Positions 45,097-56,350 of a DNA stretch of 64,000 bases are shown piece after piece. The first letter of the stretch is position 1, and every line of letters starts with the position of its first letter. Source of the stretch: Leguminivora glycinivorella (taxonomy: Eukaryota > Arthropoda > Insecta > Lepidoptera > Tortricidae); contig NC_062977.1 in NCBI RefSeq assembly GCF_023078275.1, positions 13,413,118 to 13,477,117 of the forward strand, in the 5' to 3' direction. The notes under the pieces are model-generated. The model was not told the origin of the DNA. It made no database searches and worked only from the letters and a program-made list of their open reading frames with translations. The translations under genes and the position numbers were made by a program.

Positions 45097-45900
45097 ATTA
45101 TTGTAACCTATTGTTATTTACCGGTTATACGGGGTTAGGCAGAGTGTGGATACCAATGGAAATACTAGTTTACGTGGCGAGCAATATATTTTGAGTGACA
45201 TATTTACAAACACAACGTACAAAACATAAATATTCAAACTGCTGTCACATAAGTAATGGTTTACTTTATGCCAGCCGGCGTATCATGCTGCCAATTTTAT
45301 CACTTATCCACGTGGATAAGACATCTGTCACTCTCACACTGACATACTTGCTAAAGCGTGACCGATGCTTTATCCACGTGGATAAGTGATAAAATTGGCA
45401 GCATGATACGCCGGCAGCATAATGCATACATATGCAACCTCCAATACACCCTCTTAAACTATTACGTATAATGGACATAAGTATATTATATTATCAGTTT
45501 TGTACACGTTTGAACTCGGTACATAAAATAAAAAATTAAATTTCTAACTTTCGTACCTGACTGTACACAGACATAGAAAAACCGCCAACAAATTAAAATT
45601 ACGCATAATAAAGTAACTCTAGAAAAAATATTCTATTACCTACACAAAACATTTATAAAAATATATCAAACACCTAACTCTAACACTAATCCGCCTATTG
45701 TAACCTATTGTAATTTACCGGTTATACGGGGTTAGGCAGAGTGTGGATACCAATGGAAATACTAGTTTACGTGGCGAGCAATATATTTTGAGTGACATAT
45801 TTACAAACACAACGTACAAAACATAAATATTCAAACTGCTGTCACATAAGTAATGGTTTACTTTATGCCAGCATAATGCATACATATGCAACCTCCAATA
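45097..45900 (+). repeat. Direct duplication, one copy filled by a MITE
   Basis: 45097-45446 and 45697-45900 are copies of one ~204 bp sequence, from TTGTAACCTATTG to CAACCTCCAATA, with almost no differences. The first is longer only because it carries the 140 bp MITE at 45275-45414; the second preserves the empty site. The 250 bp between them is AT-rich and unassigned. Confidence 0.93.
45275..45414. mobile_element. 140 bp MITE with perfect 45 bp inverted termini
   Basis: Both ends read CCGGCGTATCATGCTGCC inward and stay identical for 45 bp through TTATCCACGTGGATAA. The intervening core is about 50 bp. Compared with the empty paralogous site at about 45867-45873, insertion duplicated CAG (45272-45274 and 45415-45417). 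A perfect inverted repeat implies recent insertion. The superfamily is uncertain; 3 bp duplications occur in several. Confidence 0.95.
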
Positions 45901-46829
45901 ATTGACAACATTTCATATTTTTGAGTACTACTTTTTATTGTTTGGTTTGAAAGAACTTAATACTAAAAGATACACGTATTTTTTTATTTTTCCAAAAACT
46001 GCTATTTTAATGAGAAAATCCCTTCTTATTACTACTTCGAGCAGAAAGAGCGTAAGTTACAAACGTCAAGACGCAGCTTCGTGACGTCACATGTGTTGTT
46101 TCATACACCTAAGAAAACGACAAAATCTTTAAAAAAAATAAATTTTTAACAGTCAGCTCAAACAGTCCGGTATGTTTGACTGTCAAGTGTCACTGTCAAC
46201 CCATAGTGAATGACTACGAACCATAGACTAAGCCATGAAATTTTTAATATCTTTGCTATGAACTGTGATAAGTGTCACTGTCAAACTCAAGGGACATCCC
46301 AACTGGAAGATTTTTTTCTTATAGTGGCAGCTCTAAATCAGCTATTTGACGTCACTTCCCCTTTAAACTATTTTTATGATTTTTTATACTAAAAATACGG
46401 AAAAAAAAAATTAAAAAAAATATTTATGTGATCTACAAGCGTATATCTCGAAATGGTTTTCGATTTAGGGACATTGAAAATTTTGAAACGTTGTCAATTA
46501 TGACCTATTGTTTTATTAGGTTTTGGTCATAATGGTCATCTGCGTTTATGGCCTATTGCTTTATTAGGTTTTGGTCATCTGCGTTTATGGCCTATTGCTT
46601 ATTAAGATAAGGACATCTGCGTTTTAGGTATTACGCGTAATAAAAATTTGGTAATTCACGTTCTTGGTATGTTGCGTATTTGGAACTAATCGAGTAAAGC
46701 CTTTAGCGTTTATTGGCCATTTGCGTTTTTGGTCATATGCGTCGGAAGGAACACTGCAAACCTTTGCCTCAAAATACAGGAAACAGTGTGAATTTCACGA
46801 AAGTTATTCTAGAAAACTATAAAAACTAA

Positions 46830-46969
46830 CCCCCTTATTCATAAACGTTCTCTAAAGTTATCAAGCCGATAAAGTTCGTTTGTCCCTTTTAGACGTATTG
46901 GTGTGATAGAAAGAGACAAGTGAACTTTATCGGCTTGATAACTTTAGTGAACGTTTATGAATAAGGGGG
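46830..46969. mobile_element. MITE with CCCCCTTATTCATAAACG termini
   Basis: 48 bp inverted termini with one mismatch (CTCTAAAG against CACTAAAG) surround a ~44 bp core. TAA lies on both sides (46827-46829 and 46970-46972), compatible with a 3 bp target duplication of the PIF/Harbinger kind. It is a family I recognise from Lepidoptera. Confidence 0.88.
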
Positions 46970-47027
46970 TAAGTGTATGGTCGTAGAAAAAGTATTGTAT
47001 GTAACGGTTTTAACTGAGTCAAAAAAT

Positions 47028-47092
47028 ACTCGTGGCGTCTTTATTAACAATTTTCGGCTTCGCCTTAAATTGTTACCAACGCCACTCGTCTG
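47028..47092. repeat. Imperfect palindrome
   Basis: GGCGTC, then AACAATTTTCGG, pairs with AAATTGTTACC and ACGCCACTCG. It is similar in design to small lepidopteran palindromic repeats. The ends are not precisely defined. Confidence 0.45.
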
Positions 47093-47989
47093 TTTTGACC
47101 TCCCTTAACCCTCCTTAAACGCCTGTTGCATAAAATACTATATCATTTCTATTGCCTATATGATGTTTACTATACATAATATAATTATAAAATTTCAGAG
47201 CATTTGTAATGCATGTGACGAACAAGTCAGAAAAGGTAATAGGTATAATTATGAGTAGATCCTTGTAATTTGTCACACACTATAGTATTCCCATAACAAT
47301 TATTAAAATAACCCTCGATGATGTTTTCTCATGTACATACCTCTATGTAGATTGTAGATACCTACCGGGTATTGACTTAGAATACTCATATTGCAGAGGT
47401 GTTCATTTATGAATTAGATAATGTCTTATTTGAACTGGGAATTGTAATCATATTTTGATTCGTCATTCACCAAACACCAGTAGGCACTTGCAGTGATATT
47501 AGACCATACACTGCGTGAGCTTTTAAAAAGGCCTTTGAAATACGACAAGTCATTGTCCATTTTTGGGCTGGGGCTGTACCTACTAACTGTTCTACGTACA
47601 TCAAAATCAAGACAAGATATCTTGAAAATTGCATACCGGTCTTCCAGATGGACATTTAGACCGTTACGGTTATCTTGGCATCAGTATTTAATCCACATTT
47701 AATCCCCGTTAACGCGCGGTAGCCGGTAAGGTCGTGGGACGAATTTGGATGTGTTACATTTACTTAAGGGTTTAAACCCGAGGTAGACTGAATATAGATA
47801 AGCGCCGTTATCAAATTGTCCCATTAACTACAGTCCCTTAAGATGTGTATTATACGTGAAAGCAATTAATAAATTATAGCTCAGGTAAGATGGGTCAAGA
47901 GACCTTTAAATTTTAAAAATAATGACAGGTTTTCATTTTAAAATATTAGGCATAAATGTCTGTAAACGGTGATTAGTGATCTTAATCTT
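47093..47989. other. Unassigned, no gene seen
   Basis: Overlapping short frames on both strands at 47467-47702 lack motifs. No repeat is recognised. Confidence 0.35.
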
Positions 47990-48062
47990 ATCAAAGCAAG
48001 GGTGAACAAGCACCTTCTGGGCGATCTCGCTCCACCGTAGGCTACCTCTTCGCCTCGGCTAG
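47990..48062 (+). pseudogene. LINE ORF C-terminal scrap
   Basis: The plus frame reads ARVNKHLLGDLAPP and then a stop. It matches the C-terminal end seen again at 62235-62288 (FKARVNRYLIGKRAPP, stop). It is a characteristic end of a group of lepidopteran LINE ORFs. Confidence 0.55.
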
Positions 48063-48898
48063 ACTATGGACTATGGAAAAATAGTCTCTTTCTGATATTT
48101 TCTATATTTTTTGCTATTCTAAGATGACGCTAGTGCTTGATAATTTAACCTCTGGATTTCTGATTCAGAATATTGTTTGTACTAACTAGGCATTTAGATT
48201 CTACTAGTATAATTGAAAACGAATAGTCCATAATTCTAGATTCCCACTTTTTATCGCTCGTATTTCAAACAGCATTTCGCCGTTTTCCACAGATTGTCGT
48301 AAGATGAAATCGAGTGTCCTAAATTCCAAAATTGGCTTTCTGTGTTTATAAGAAAGGCTATTATATACCTAAATTATATTTGGAGTAATAGAAAAGATGA
48401 CGATGAAGAATTCCTACAGAAAATTTGAATTCTTCTCTATTCTATTCGCCATAAATATTCTCTCATGTGGTATACACATATTTCGCCCCTAAATTATGAC
48501 TGTCAGAAAAGCTTTGTACTTTATTTGCGGGTCAGTCGATATAGGTAGTTATGTACTTGTACATATAAGTTTACCGTTTATACCTACAGGAAAAAAAAGT
48601 GTGAGCCATATAATGTATCCGGTTGTATCAAAGAAGCACTTAGCACCGCTAGGAACCCCTGTGGTTTTTGTAGACTTAAGGGACACGGAGAAAGCTGTTT
48701 TTGATTAACACGCAGAATTATTACGTTATTTGATAAAGTCAGATTATGTATGTCATGAGCCTAATAGTGATTTTATTTGAATATATTTTAAGCGGATGGG
48801 GAACTTGACTGGTGTTAAAATAAAATATTTTTCACCACACCAACTGGTAAAGGCATTCTTTGCTATTCGAAAACAGATAGCAAAATTGCATTTTATCC
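48063..48898. other. Unassigned; a 70-codon frame of unknown nature
   Basis: The frame 48496-48708 contains SHIMYPVVSKKHLAPLGTPV. I do not recognise it; it may come from a dispersed repeat. Nothing else is seen. Confidence 0.3.
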
Positions 48899-49246
48899 AC
48901 AAGGGGGCAAAGTAATTTCATGCAAATTTTAACCCGATGTCTTAATATGTCTGCTAGATTTTACCCTATAAATGATGATTTTGAATCAAAAATATTGTAT
49001 AAATTGATGAATTTGATTTATTTTGATGTTTTATAGTCAGTATTTTGTTCGTGTTGGTGTGGTGAAAAATTTTGTGTTTCACTCGGTGGCAAAGTTTGTT
49101 TAACCTTCGTGCCTTGATACCCTCGCAACGCTCAAGATTCCACTTTTTGAACCACTCGCTACGCTCGCGGTTCAATATTGGAATCTTTCGCTTGCTCAGG
49201 TATCAATATTGGCACGTGCGGTTAAACAACTACTTTGCCCCCTTGT
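48899..49246. mobile_element. MITE with ACAAGGGGGCAAAGTA termini
   Basis: Perfect terminal inverted repeats of 16 bp (48899-48914 and 49231-49246) enclose a 316 bp interior with the palindromic GAACCACTCGCTACGCTCGC motif. The same terminal start (ACAAGGGGGCAAAGT) opens the repeat at 56351. Confidence 0.82.
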
Positions 49247-49357
49247 AAAACAAATAACTATTATACCATGCACGAAATAAAGCATCAGATAATTAGGTAT
49301 AAGAAAAACATGGACCGAAGTTATTTTAAAATCCAATTTCTATTTAATAAGCCAGGT

Positions 49358-49490
49358 TTATAATTTGGATGTTTAGATTATTGCAATCCGATAAGAAATC
49401 TGAATTCGAAGGTTTATTATTTTTTGCTTTTTAGGATCTCCGTGGTTCGTAACGCGCTCATTTCTGAAGGCGGTTTTATTTTTTGTTAAA
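49358..49490 (+). repeat. Copy of the dispersed repeat seen at 3420-3665
   Basis: It contains TTGCAATCCGATAAGAAATC and, further on, GAAGGCGGTTTTATTTTTTG. It extends left into TTTGGATGTTTAGATTATTG, which is present as the reverse complement at about 3482-3508. Confidence 0.85.
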
Positions 49491-49947
49491 AAGTTTATAA
49501 GTATAGGAAATTATTCCTGCCAACTAACTTTTTTTTTTAATTTTCAACATGCGATCAGAGTTTCAGACGCTTGGTTTTCTGACAAGTCAAACATTTCAGA
49601 GCATCTTTGAACGATAACCGACTCTTATTTTATGTGATTTTTATGACAGAAAATACGAAATTCTCATAAATTGTAGCAAAAACAATATAACAAGTTTTGT
49701 CATCTAGGTACACAATTTTATTGGTCAGTAAAATTGTGCAATATGTTTTAACTGTTTGGCTGTTGAGACCGATTACCTTAGTCTTAGAAGAAAATTTTAC
49801 TTTTGCTCTAGCTAGAGCATGAAATGCGATTTTATGTCATCTTACGCACGACATAAAGGTGCACTTTTTGAGCATGAGAAGTAAAAAATATTTTTTTAGG
49901 TACTTACATATTTATTTATTGCTTGGGAAATGAAATTGTGTATACCT
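49491..49947. other. Unassigned
   Basis: 49790-49895 contains loosely palindromic strings (TTTATGTCATCTTACGCACG, GACATAAAGGTGCAC) and may be a decayed MITE. No gene is seen. Confidence 0.35.
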
Positions 49948-50064
49948 CTTAGGGCCACTTGCATCAACGAAAATGGAGGGTCAACCCCCTATTTTATATG
50001 GAATTTGACAGTTGACAGCCCACTAACCCTGAGTTAAGTTCTGATTGGTGCAAGTGGACCTTAG
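49948..50064. mobile_element. MITE with TTAGGGCCACTTGCATCAA termini
   Basis: The left TTAGGGCCACTTGCATCAA pairs with the right TTGGTGCAAGTGGACCTTA. It is 117 bp and non-coding. It is related to the MITE at 32511-32642. Confidence 0.8.
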
Positions 50065-50417
50065 TAAAATACCCGTGGTTTAAGTAACTCTTTAAAATTC
50101 AACTTTTGTTACCAAGTAAAATGTATTTTTAGCTCCATTTAAATTACGGTATCAATATCAGCTCTCAATTCCGTTTGAAGGAAATTAAATAAATTGTGTC
50201 TCAAGTTACCAAGTTTTGCATGGCACTGTTAAATTGAAACATTTCATTTGCCAAATTTATTTAAATGTATCTTGTTTGGTGTCAGTTATAATTGACTTGG
50301 AAACCGAGCAACATTGTTGAGTAGGTAAATACAAATGACAAGTTTCTTAACTGAACTTTTTATTTGTTAGAAAATATAAATTCTGCGGCAAGTACGTTTT
50401 TACTCTGAAATATCTGT
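50065..50417. other. Unassigned
   Basis: AT-rich, no feature seen. Confidence 0.4.
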
Positions 50418-50514
50418 CCCTCTGGCACAACTTGCGTTGTCGCGCGCGAGTCCATACTTAAAGTCGCGCTTGATGTATGGACTCGCGCGCGACGAGACAA
50501 GTTGTGCTAAAGGG
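50418..50514. mobile_element. Hairpin MITE with GTCGCGCGCGAGTCCATAC stem
   Basis: Arms 50418-50457 and 50475-50514 are 40 bp inverted repeats with a few mismatches and a 17 bp loop. GGCACAACTTG lies at the outer stem. A transcript would form a strong hairpin. Confidence 0.82.
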
Positions 50515-50777
50515 TCTGGTATGCGGAGATATTATTAAATTTTAACAGCTTTTGGTTTTAAGTATGAATGTAAATGTATGTTAACCTTTAGACATGATTA
50601 GTGAAACATAAATTAAAGGGTTATCAAGGGGTATTAAAAGTCCCTTTCCCTTCATAATCTTGTTCATAATTTGGGTAAAACAGAGCCGCATTAAATATTT
50701 CATAATGGCCCTTTGCTGCCGCTAACATCAAGTGGAGTACTGAATAGATAGGTACCGTCTTTGTGTTGAGATTTATT
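50515..50777. other. Unassigned
   Basis: No feature seen. Confidence 0.4.
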
Positions 50778-50977
50778 AACCCCCGACGCAAAAACGACGG
50801 GGTGTTATAAGTTTGATGTGTCTGTCTGTTTGTCTGTCTGTGTGTGTGTCTGTCTGTCTGTGGCATCGTAGCTCCCGAACGGATGAACCGATTTAGATTT
50901 AGTTTTTTTTATCTGAAAGCTGAGTTAGTCGGGAGTGTTCTTAGCCATGTCTCATAAAAATGTCGCAGTCGGGGGTT
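50778..50977 (+). repeat. Dispersed repeat with CTGT tract and AACCCCCGAC termini
   Basis: It starts AACCCCCGACGCAAAAACGA, passes through a (CTGT)n tract and GTAGCTCCCGAACGGATGAA, and ends CGCAGTCGGGGGTT, so its ends are short inverted repeats. It is a non-coding family that I recognise as very common in insects. Confidence 0.75.
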
Positions 50978-51346
50978 TTTTCAAAATTTTAATTTTACCA
51001 ACTGGCTATCAAACAAGGTTCTGAACATATAAAACTGACCTGATCTGATCCTACTCAAAGAATGCTAAATAATTCAGACGCATACTTAGTTCTGTCTCAA
51101 TACATTATGCAGTAGAATTTAAAACATGTTAAATTCGTATTCAAATGGTCTTTAGGTCTTGGATCTTATAACTAATACATATACCTAACACTTCATCAGT
51201 TCGAAATAAAAGCTATGTACGTTTAACTTTTATTAACATGTTTCGTTATCGAACACTGGATTAGAGCTGTTGCATCACAACTTCTGACGTTACCTAACCA
51301 AGGTGAATTTATTTCGGACTAACCCAAAAGGCTTGTGTATATACTT
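50978..51346. other. Unassigned
   Basis: No gene or repeat that I can support. Confidence 0.35.
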
Positions 51347-51515
51347 TATACTAGCTTTTGCCCGCGACAAAGAGACAAAAAGTAGCCAATGTCACTCTCC
51401 ATCCCTTCAACTATCTCCACTTAAAAAATCACGTCAATTCGTCGCTCCGTTTTCCGTGAAAGACGGACAAACAAACAGACACACACTTTCCCATTTATAA
51501 TATTAGTATGGATAA
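51347..51515 (+). mobile_element. 5'-truncated RTE-type LINE or SINE tail
   Basis: ACTAGCTTTTGCCCGCGAC, then CAATTCGTCGCTCCGTTTTC and the end TTATAATATTAGTATGGAT, is a tail found very widely in arthropods on RTE LINEs and their SINEs. No coding sequence remains. Confidence 0.75.
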
Positions 51516-52070
51516 CAGATGTAATAATTAGTTAGTGTCATTTTGTGAGTATGTATGTTGCTGTCACAATCACAACGCAGTGGTTGAATTACTTATAACA
51601 AGAACGATTTAATATTGGACTGAAAAAGCCCATACAAAAAAACGTACCACTGAAATGTATAGGCCTTTTAGGCTTAAAACTAGATGGCGCTGTTCGCAGC
51701 CTGGAAGTGGCCAAAATCATATTTTCCCCAAATATTTTTGAGTGTTTTTATTTTTTATAAGAACAAATGACATATTTCTTTATTTTTTAATCATAATATC
51801 ACGTCATAATACACATTTTGAAAAAATAAATTTGTAGGCATCATCGTATAGGTACATCATTTAATAGGTGGCGCTAAAAAAATCGAGGTACTATTCTTAG
51901 TATGAACCATTGTATGAACCGGATGGAGTATGTAAAATTGTAATTTATAATATCTAATTAGCAAAATATGATTTAATAATCCAAATAGTTTTGAGTTTTT
52001 ATAATATCTAATTGTAGCATATTTTCAAAACTAATGAAAGTAATGAATGACATTTTGGTCATATTTATCA
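51516..52070. other. Unassigned
   Basis: No gene seen. Some strings (AGATGGCGCTGTTCGC near 51683, GGTGGCGCTAAAAAAATCG near 51867) look repeat-derived. Confidence 0.35.
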
Positions 52071-52141
52071 GTAGGCAATCAATAAATTATGTTATGTTAT
52101 TTTATTTATTAATAACATAACAGAATTTATTGATCGCCTAC
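52071..52141. repeat. Hairpin, 29 bp arms
   Basis: GTAGGCAATCAATAAATTATG and its continuation pair with TAACATAACAGAATTTATTG and its continuation, with three mismatches. The spacer is about 13 bp. It may be a tiny MITE. Confidence 0.8.
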
Positions 52142-52619
52142 TATTTTTAGGTATTATTATACCTATTATACCTACTCACTTAAATAATGTAAAAAAACTA
52201 GACTAACGAAAAGAGCGCCATAGCCATGGAGCCCCATTTTGTTGATTGTGCATCCAGTTCTTATATTTCATACTTATATCACCTAAATGCTCTTTATTTA
52301 TTTTCATTCTACAGCTTAGGATTTTTACAATAGGAATAATAACTCAACACTTAAAAGTAGGTAGGTAATTAAATCAAAATCAGTCATTAGCACTCAGCAC
52401 CAGCAGTCCAGCAAACAATAAATCCGTTAAATCGTCGGCGTCAGTGGCGTCGCTTTCCATAGATAATATTCGTTTTCGTTTGACATTGACAGTGTCAAAT
52501 TGACACTAGTCAGTCAGGCGCGCATGGCTAGCAGGCGCCTCTATCGGTCAAATTCGGCAATACAAGCGTCATTTGTTCACATTTTGTTTCACTGGTAATG
52601 TTGGCTAAACTTAATTTAA
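52142..52619. other. Unassigned
   Basis: Includes GACATTGACAGTGTCAAATT near 52482, a short palindrome. No gene is seen. Confidence 0.35.
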
Positions 52620-52790
52620 TCATAAAGTATTTTGCATTTTGAAATGCATATTCAAAATGCAAAATACATCTCAAAAAGTATTTCAAATAAAATACAAAAT
52701 GTTTTTTACTAAAAGGCATTCAAATGCAAAATACAAAATAGGTATTTTGCATTTTGTATTTGCATTTTAAATAGAATTATTTCAAATAAA
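52620..52790. repeat. Degenerate TATTTTGCATTTTG repeat
   Basis: Several imperfect forward and reverse copies of GTATTTTGCATTTTG lie within 170 bp, making a locally self-complementary AT-rich block. Confidence 0.75.
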
Positions 52791-55593
52791 TCGTATCTCT
52801 GCATATACTCGTAAAGTTCAGCAGCCTTAGTATCACGGTAAAATAGTGCATAGCACTTGAAATAAGTAAATCCACTTCGTTGGTAAATATTTCCAAAAAT
52901 CTAAGTGCCAATTGTAATAATTATTAATCAAACCTTGCCTGAATATTTTAGACAATAGATAGGTATCTAATATATAATATGGATTATAGAAACTGCCGAT
53001 AACAGATGTCCTTACTGCTGAAAACATTCGGCTTCGTACATTATTTGCCTTTGTTATCTGAAAAGGTGAACAGAGGCTTGAGGTGCCTATGCAAATTGGA
53101 GGAATTGTTTGTAATTGGATAACAATTACGTCGTTAGCTTTTGGTCAGTAGCTGTAAGATGTGGCGCCGGCGCTGACGTTGTACTCTTTGCCAAAAAACC
53201 GCATACGTACCTTCAAGTGTTTGCTTGGGACAAACCAGTATAAATGGGGCTCAAGTTACGAATAGATGATACCAATACTGAGAATGCTTTACTGGTTTAA
53301 TTAAGCGCCGAGCGTCCGCTCTGGGTAGCAATACAAGGCCTAGCCTGCATGTGTGAGACGAGAACACGTGATCAGAATACATTAAGAGCCCCGCCCGACG
53401 GCTGCTTTTTGATCTGGATGCCGGACGAGCGGCTCAAGGAGAGTTCTCTCTTTGTAAACCGATAATGCTATGAAGTGTTCTCAAAACTTAGTAATCCATT
53501 TCTAATTAAGAATGGTGGAGTGGTATCTATTGAACTTACTTTGAGATGTCTCAGTTTGAGATCTCTCAGAAATTTAATTAATAGGCGTCATCAGTTTGAG
53601 GGGAGGGGGGGGATCTAAATGTCTCCCAGTTAAAGGGATTTAGGAGGGGGAGGGGTTGAAATGACGTAATATGTGGATGTTACGTAGAGGTTACGCTGAG
53701 CTTAACATTTGATTTGCCTACCTTTTTGATGATCTTCACTTCATTAATTCGTTTGAAATGCGCTACTGGCCATGTTTTACTAATGGTCCTGAAATTAAGA
53801 GAGATTGTAGAGAGCGTTGGGCGTAATGGGCAGTTTTTAACTTAAGTTACTATAATTATTAGCTATAGGTACTTTATATAAGCATTCTACACTAGTTGAA
53901 AAATCTTAACTATACTTATACGAACGATTTTATAGTATACATACTGTATGTTACGGCTTGTTGCGGTAGTACTGTGGAAATGGCCAGTATAAAAGATGCA
54001 ATGGCGCGTGACGAAATAGTTACGAGGCTCTTTAGTAGCAGTAAAGCGAACTCGTACGAAACGAACACAACACAGTGTAGGTACTTATTACTCAAGTTTC
54101 AGTGCCACTGCTGTATTTACAAGGAAATATTTTGTTTTTTTGAGACTACGAGCTTGCTACGCATAGGTATAATCTAAGATATTGATCTATTGGCGTTCGT
54201 TTACAACGATTTTATAAGTAAGAACATGATAAGATAGTAGATATAATTTTGACTGAACCTTCTCCTATGATGCGTCTTCGAGGAAAACGGTCCAACGCCA
54301 TTGGTTGACGAGTTTACATTACGCGCGCAATAGGTCACGCTTGGCTCGCATTTATGCATAGCAGTGTTATTAACAAGGTTTTATGGTGTCTGGTATGCCA
54401 CGTCCTAGCGAAGTAATATATAAGTCAATGCCCGTTTATTTATACAGCGGAGAAGATCTCCCCCGTAAGCCGATTCTGCAAGTTTGTACACAAATAAACT
54501 AAGTTATCCGTGGATTCACACGCCCGTAGGTCTATGTATCTGTTTGTTTAGCGCGCCTGGGGTGTGCTTTAAGAGTGGGTTTAGGTCGGCAATTTAGGTC
54601 GTTTTGTTTATATCTGATATAATTGGTCACATAATTTAGTTAGGTGCCAAGTCACAAGAGCTAACTAAATTGTTTGAACGCCGCACAGAACAGAATCAAT
54701 TACTTAGGGAAATTCGTTTAAATGATATTTATCGTTTATAATATCAACAACTGCAAAGAGTATGTGTTTAGCTTTTAATTTAAAACTATTTAAGGTTGAC
54801 GAATACTTTATGTATTATGTTATAATTAATTTGAAACCATCTGTATTTGATTAATAATCTTTTAAAAAATGATTATTCATTTCAAAGTTTTCACTCCTAG
54901 TCAGTATTTAAAACACTCATCATATCATACTTTATTGAAATATGAATTTGGTATCAACTATGGGTAGGCATTCAATTAGTTTATGAAACTAATGAAATTC
55001 GATAACAGTACCTATGACCTACGCAACTAAATTTAAAAACATAGGTTAGATATTGCAAAAATGGTTCTGTTAGTTTTTTATTTACTAAAATACATAGGTA
55101 TAACGTAGTATTTTTAATGTTAATTCCTGTTACTGTCAAACGCTCTGTAGTTACATCAGATAGCTACATTATTGATATCCATTATTCTCCAAAGCGCAGA
55201 CTGACCGGCATTTAGTGTTTCGTTTCGAGTGATTTTCGACGCAACACACTGTGAGTACGTACTCGAATCTCTTTGTGTGCAGTTGTACAATGTTCTTAGT
55301 TCAAATGCAGGCTACACTTCAGAGCACTAACAATTTAATCAAAAACTGGAGACGCTTCCAGCGCTAGATTAAAGAACTGTAACGTCTCAGTTAAATAAAA
55401 GAGACAATATAACCTAAACGAACTGAAATTGTGACAATTGAAAACGAAATGGCAACAAAATTACAATTTTTGAGGAATTTAATGACCTGGGTACAATGGA
55501 AAGTTGATGTAGGGTTAAATGTTCGGAAAGAGGACAGTTATGAAATTGCTAACGTTGAAAATGAAAAAATATTAAAAATAACCGGGCAATTTG
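52791..55593. other. Unassigned 2.8 kb; no gene seen
   Basis: This is the longest stretch with no recognisable repeat. 53300-53460 is relatively GC-rich with an ACACGTGAT E-box-like string, and 54290-54360 holds ACGCGCGCAATAGG. A TATAAAT string near 53240 lies upstream of the GC-rich part. These could be regulatory or untranslated exon sequence of an unseen gene, but no coding frame is supported. Confidence 0.3.
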
Positions 55594-55652
55594 ATAAATA
55601 ATGAATAATAGCGCGATACTCTAAAAGTATATCGCTATTATTCATTATTTAT
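55594..55652. repeat. Hairpin, 27 bp arms
   Basis: ATAAATAATGAATAATAGCG and its continuation pair with the reverse complement at 55626-55652 with two mismatches around a 5 nt loop. Arm length and loop size are within the range of a small RNA precursor as well as a mini-MITE. Confidence 0.85.
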
Positions 55653-56350
55653 AATAAGTGCAGCCTGGTTTTGCTATATTTGAATATTTACGATCATCTT
55701 TTAAATCGATACTTGCGATTTATGATACCTAAGTATAATAAAGGCTCCCTCAAACGCAAGCAAGACGATGGACGCTTGGGACTTGATGCTTTGTCTTGAT
55801 TTAGTCATAAAAATATATCACATAACGGCTAACCCGTAGTACGGATAATTTCCAGCAAAACGTTCGCCATTAGGTATATAATTTCAATTTATGCTTGGCA
55901 TTGGTGACAGCTGTAATAAATTCAACTTTAAGCTGAATTTTATTCTCATGAAAGATAGAATCTGTGTAATGTACCTTTATAATTTTGGATACCTAACTAA
56001 CTTCAACTCTTTAGTTATACATACATACATAGTATCCCAGACAAAATCGATGTCTTACTTTTGCCAAAATATGTAAACACTGTAAAATCGGAAACTAATT
56101 TTAACAATTTACCTAACCCTATACCATACTCCGGCTAAAGCCCCTTTTTCATTTATAAGCTTATTAACTAAAACACATACCTAGTAATAACAAAACGTAC
56201 GGATCTGTTGAACAGTTTGTCGGTTTTAATTTAAATTGCTATAACCGCGGGGCAGGTAGGTTTTCAGCTTCACGTTTACAAACAAGTTCTAGCTTTAAAT
56301 GTGGGTGGTCCAGCATTAAATTATTTTGCAGATTAATAGTTATTTGTTAT
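55653..56350. other. Unassigned
   Basis: No gene or repeat that I can support. Confidence 0.35.

Larger units (their letters stand above)
44107..46749. mobile_element. 2.6 kb DNA transposon, 8 bp target duplication, no transposase
   Basis: Terminal inverted repeats start CCTTCCGACGCATATGACC and match over about 37 bp with one mismatch. A perfect 8 bp target duplication AACACTGC lies at 44099-44106 and 46750-46757, which is typical of hAT and P superfamilies. Both ends contain several subterminal copies of ACCAAAAACGCAAAAGGCC or its complement (left: about 44122, 44209, 44297; right: about 46510-46735). The interior holds a MITE (44449-44615), a GACG-element fragment (44961-45020), a duplicated segment (45097-45446 and 45697-45900) and a further MITE (45275-45414). 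No transposase-like frame exists, so it needed one in trans. Confidence 0.85.
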
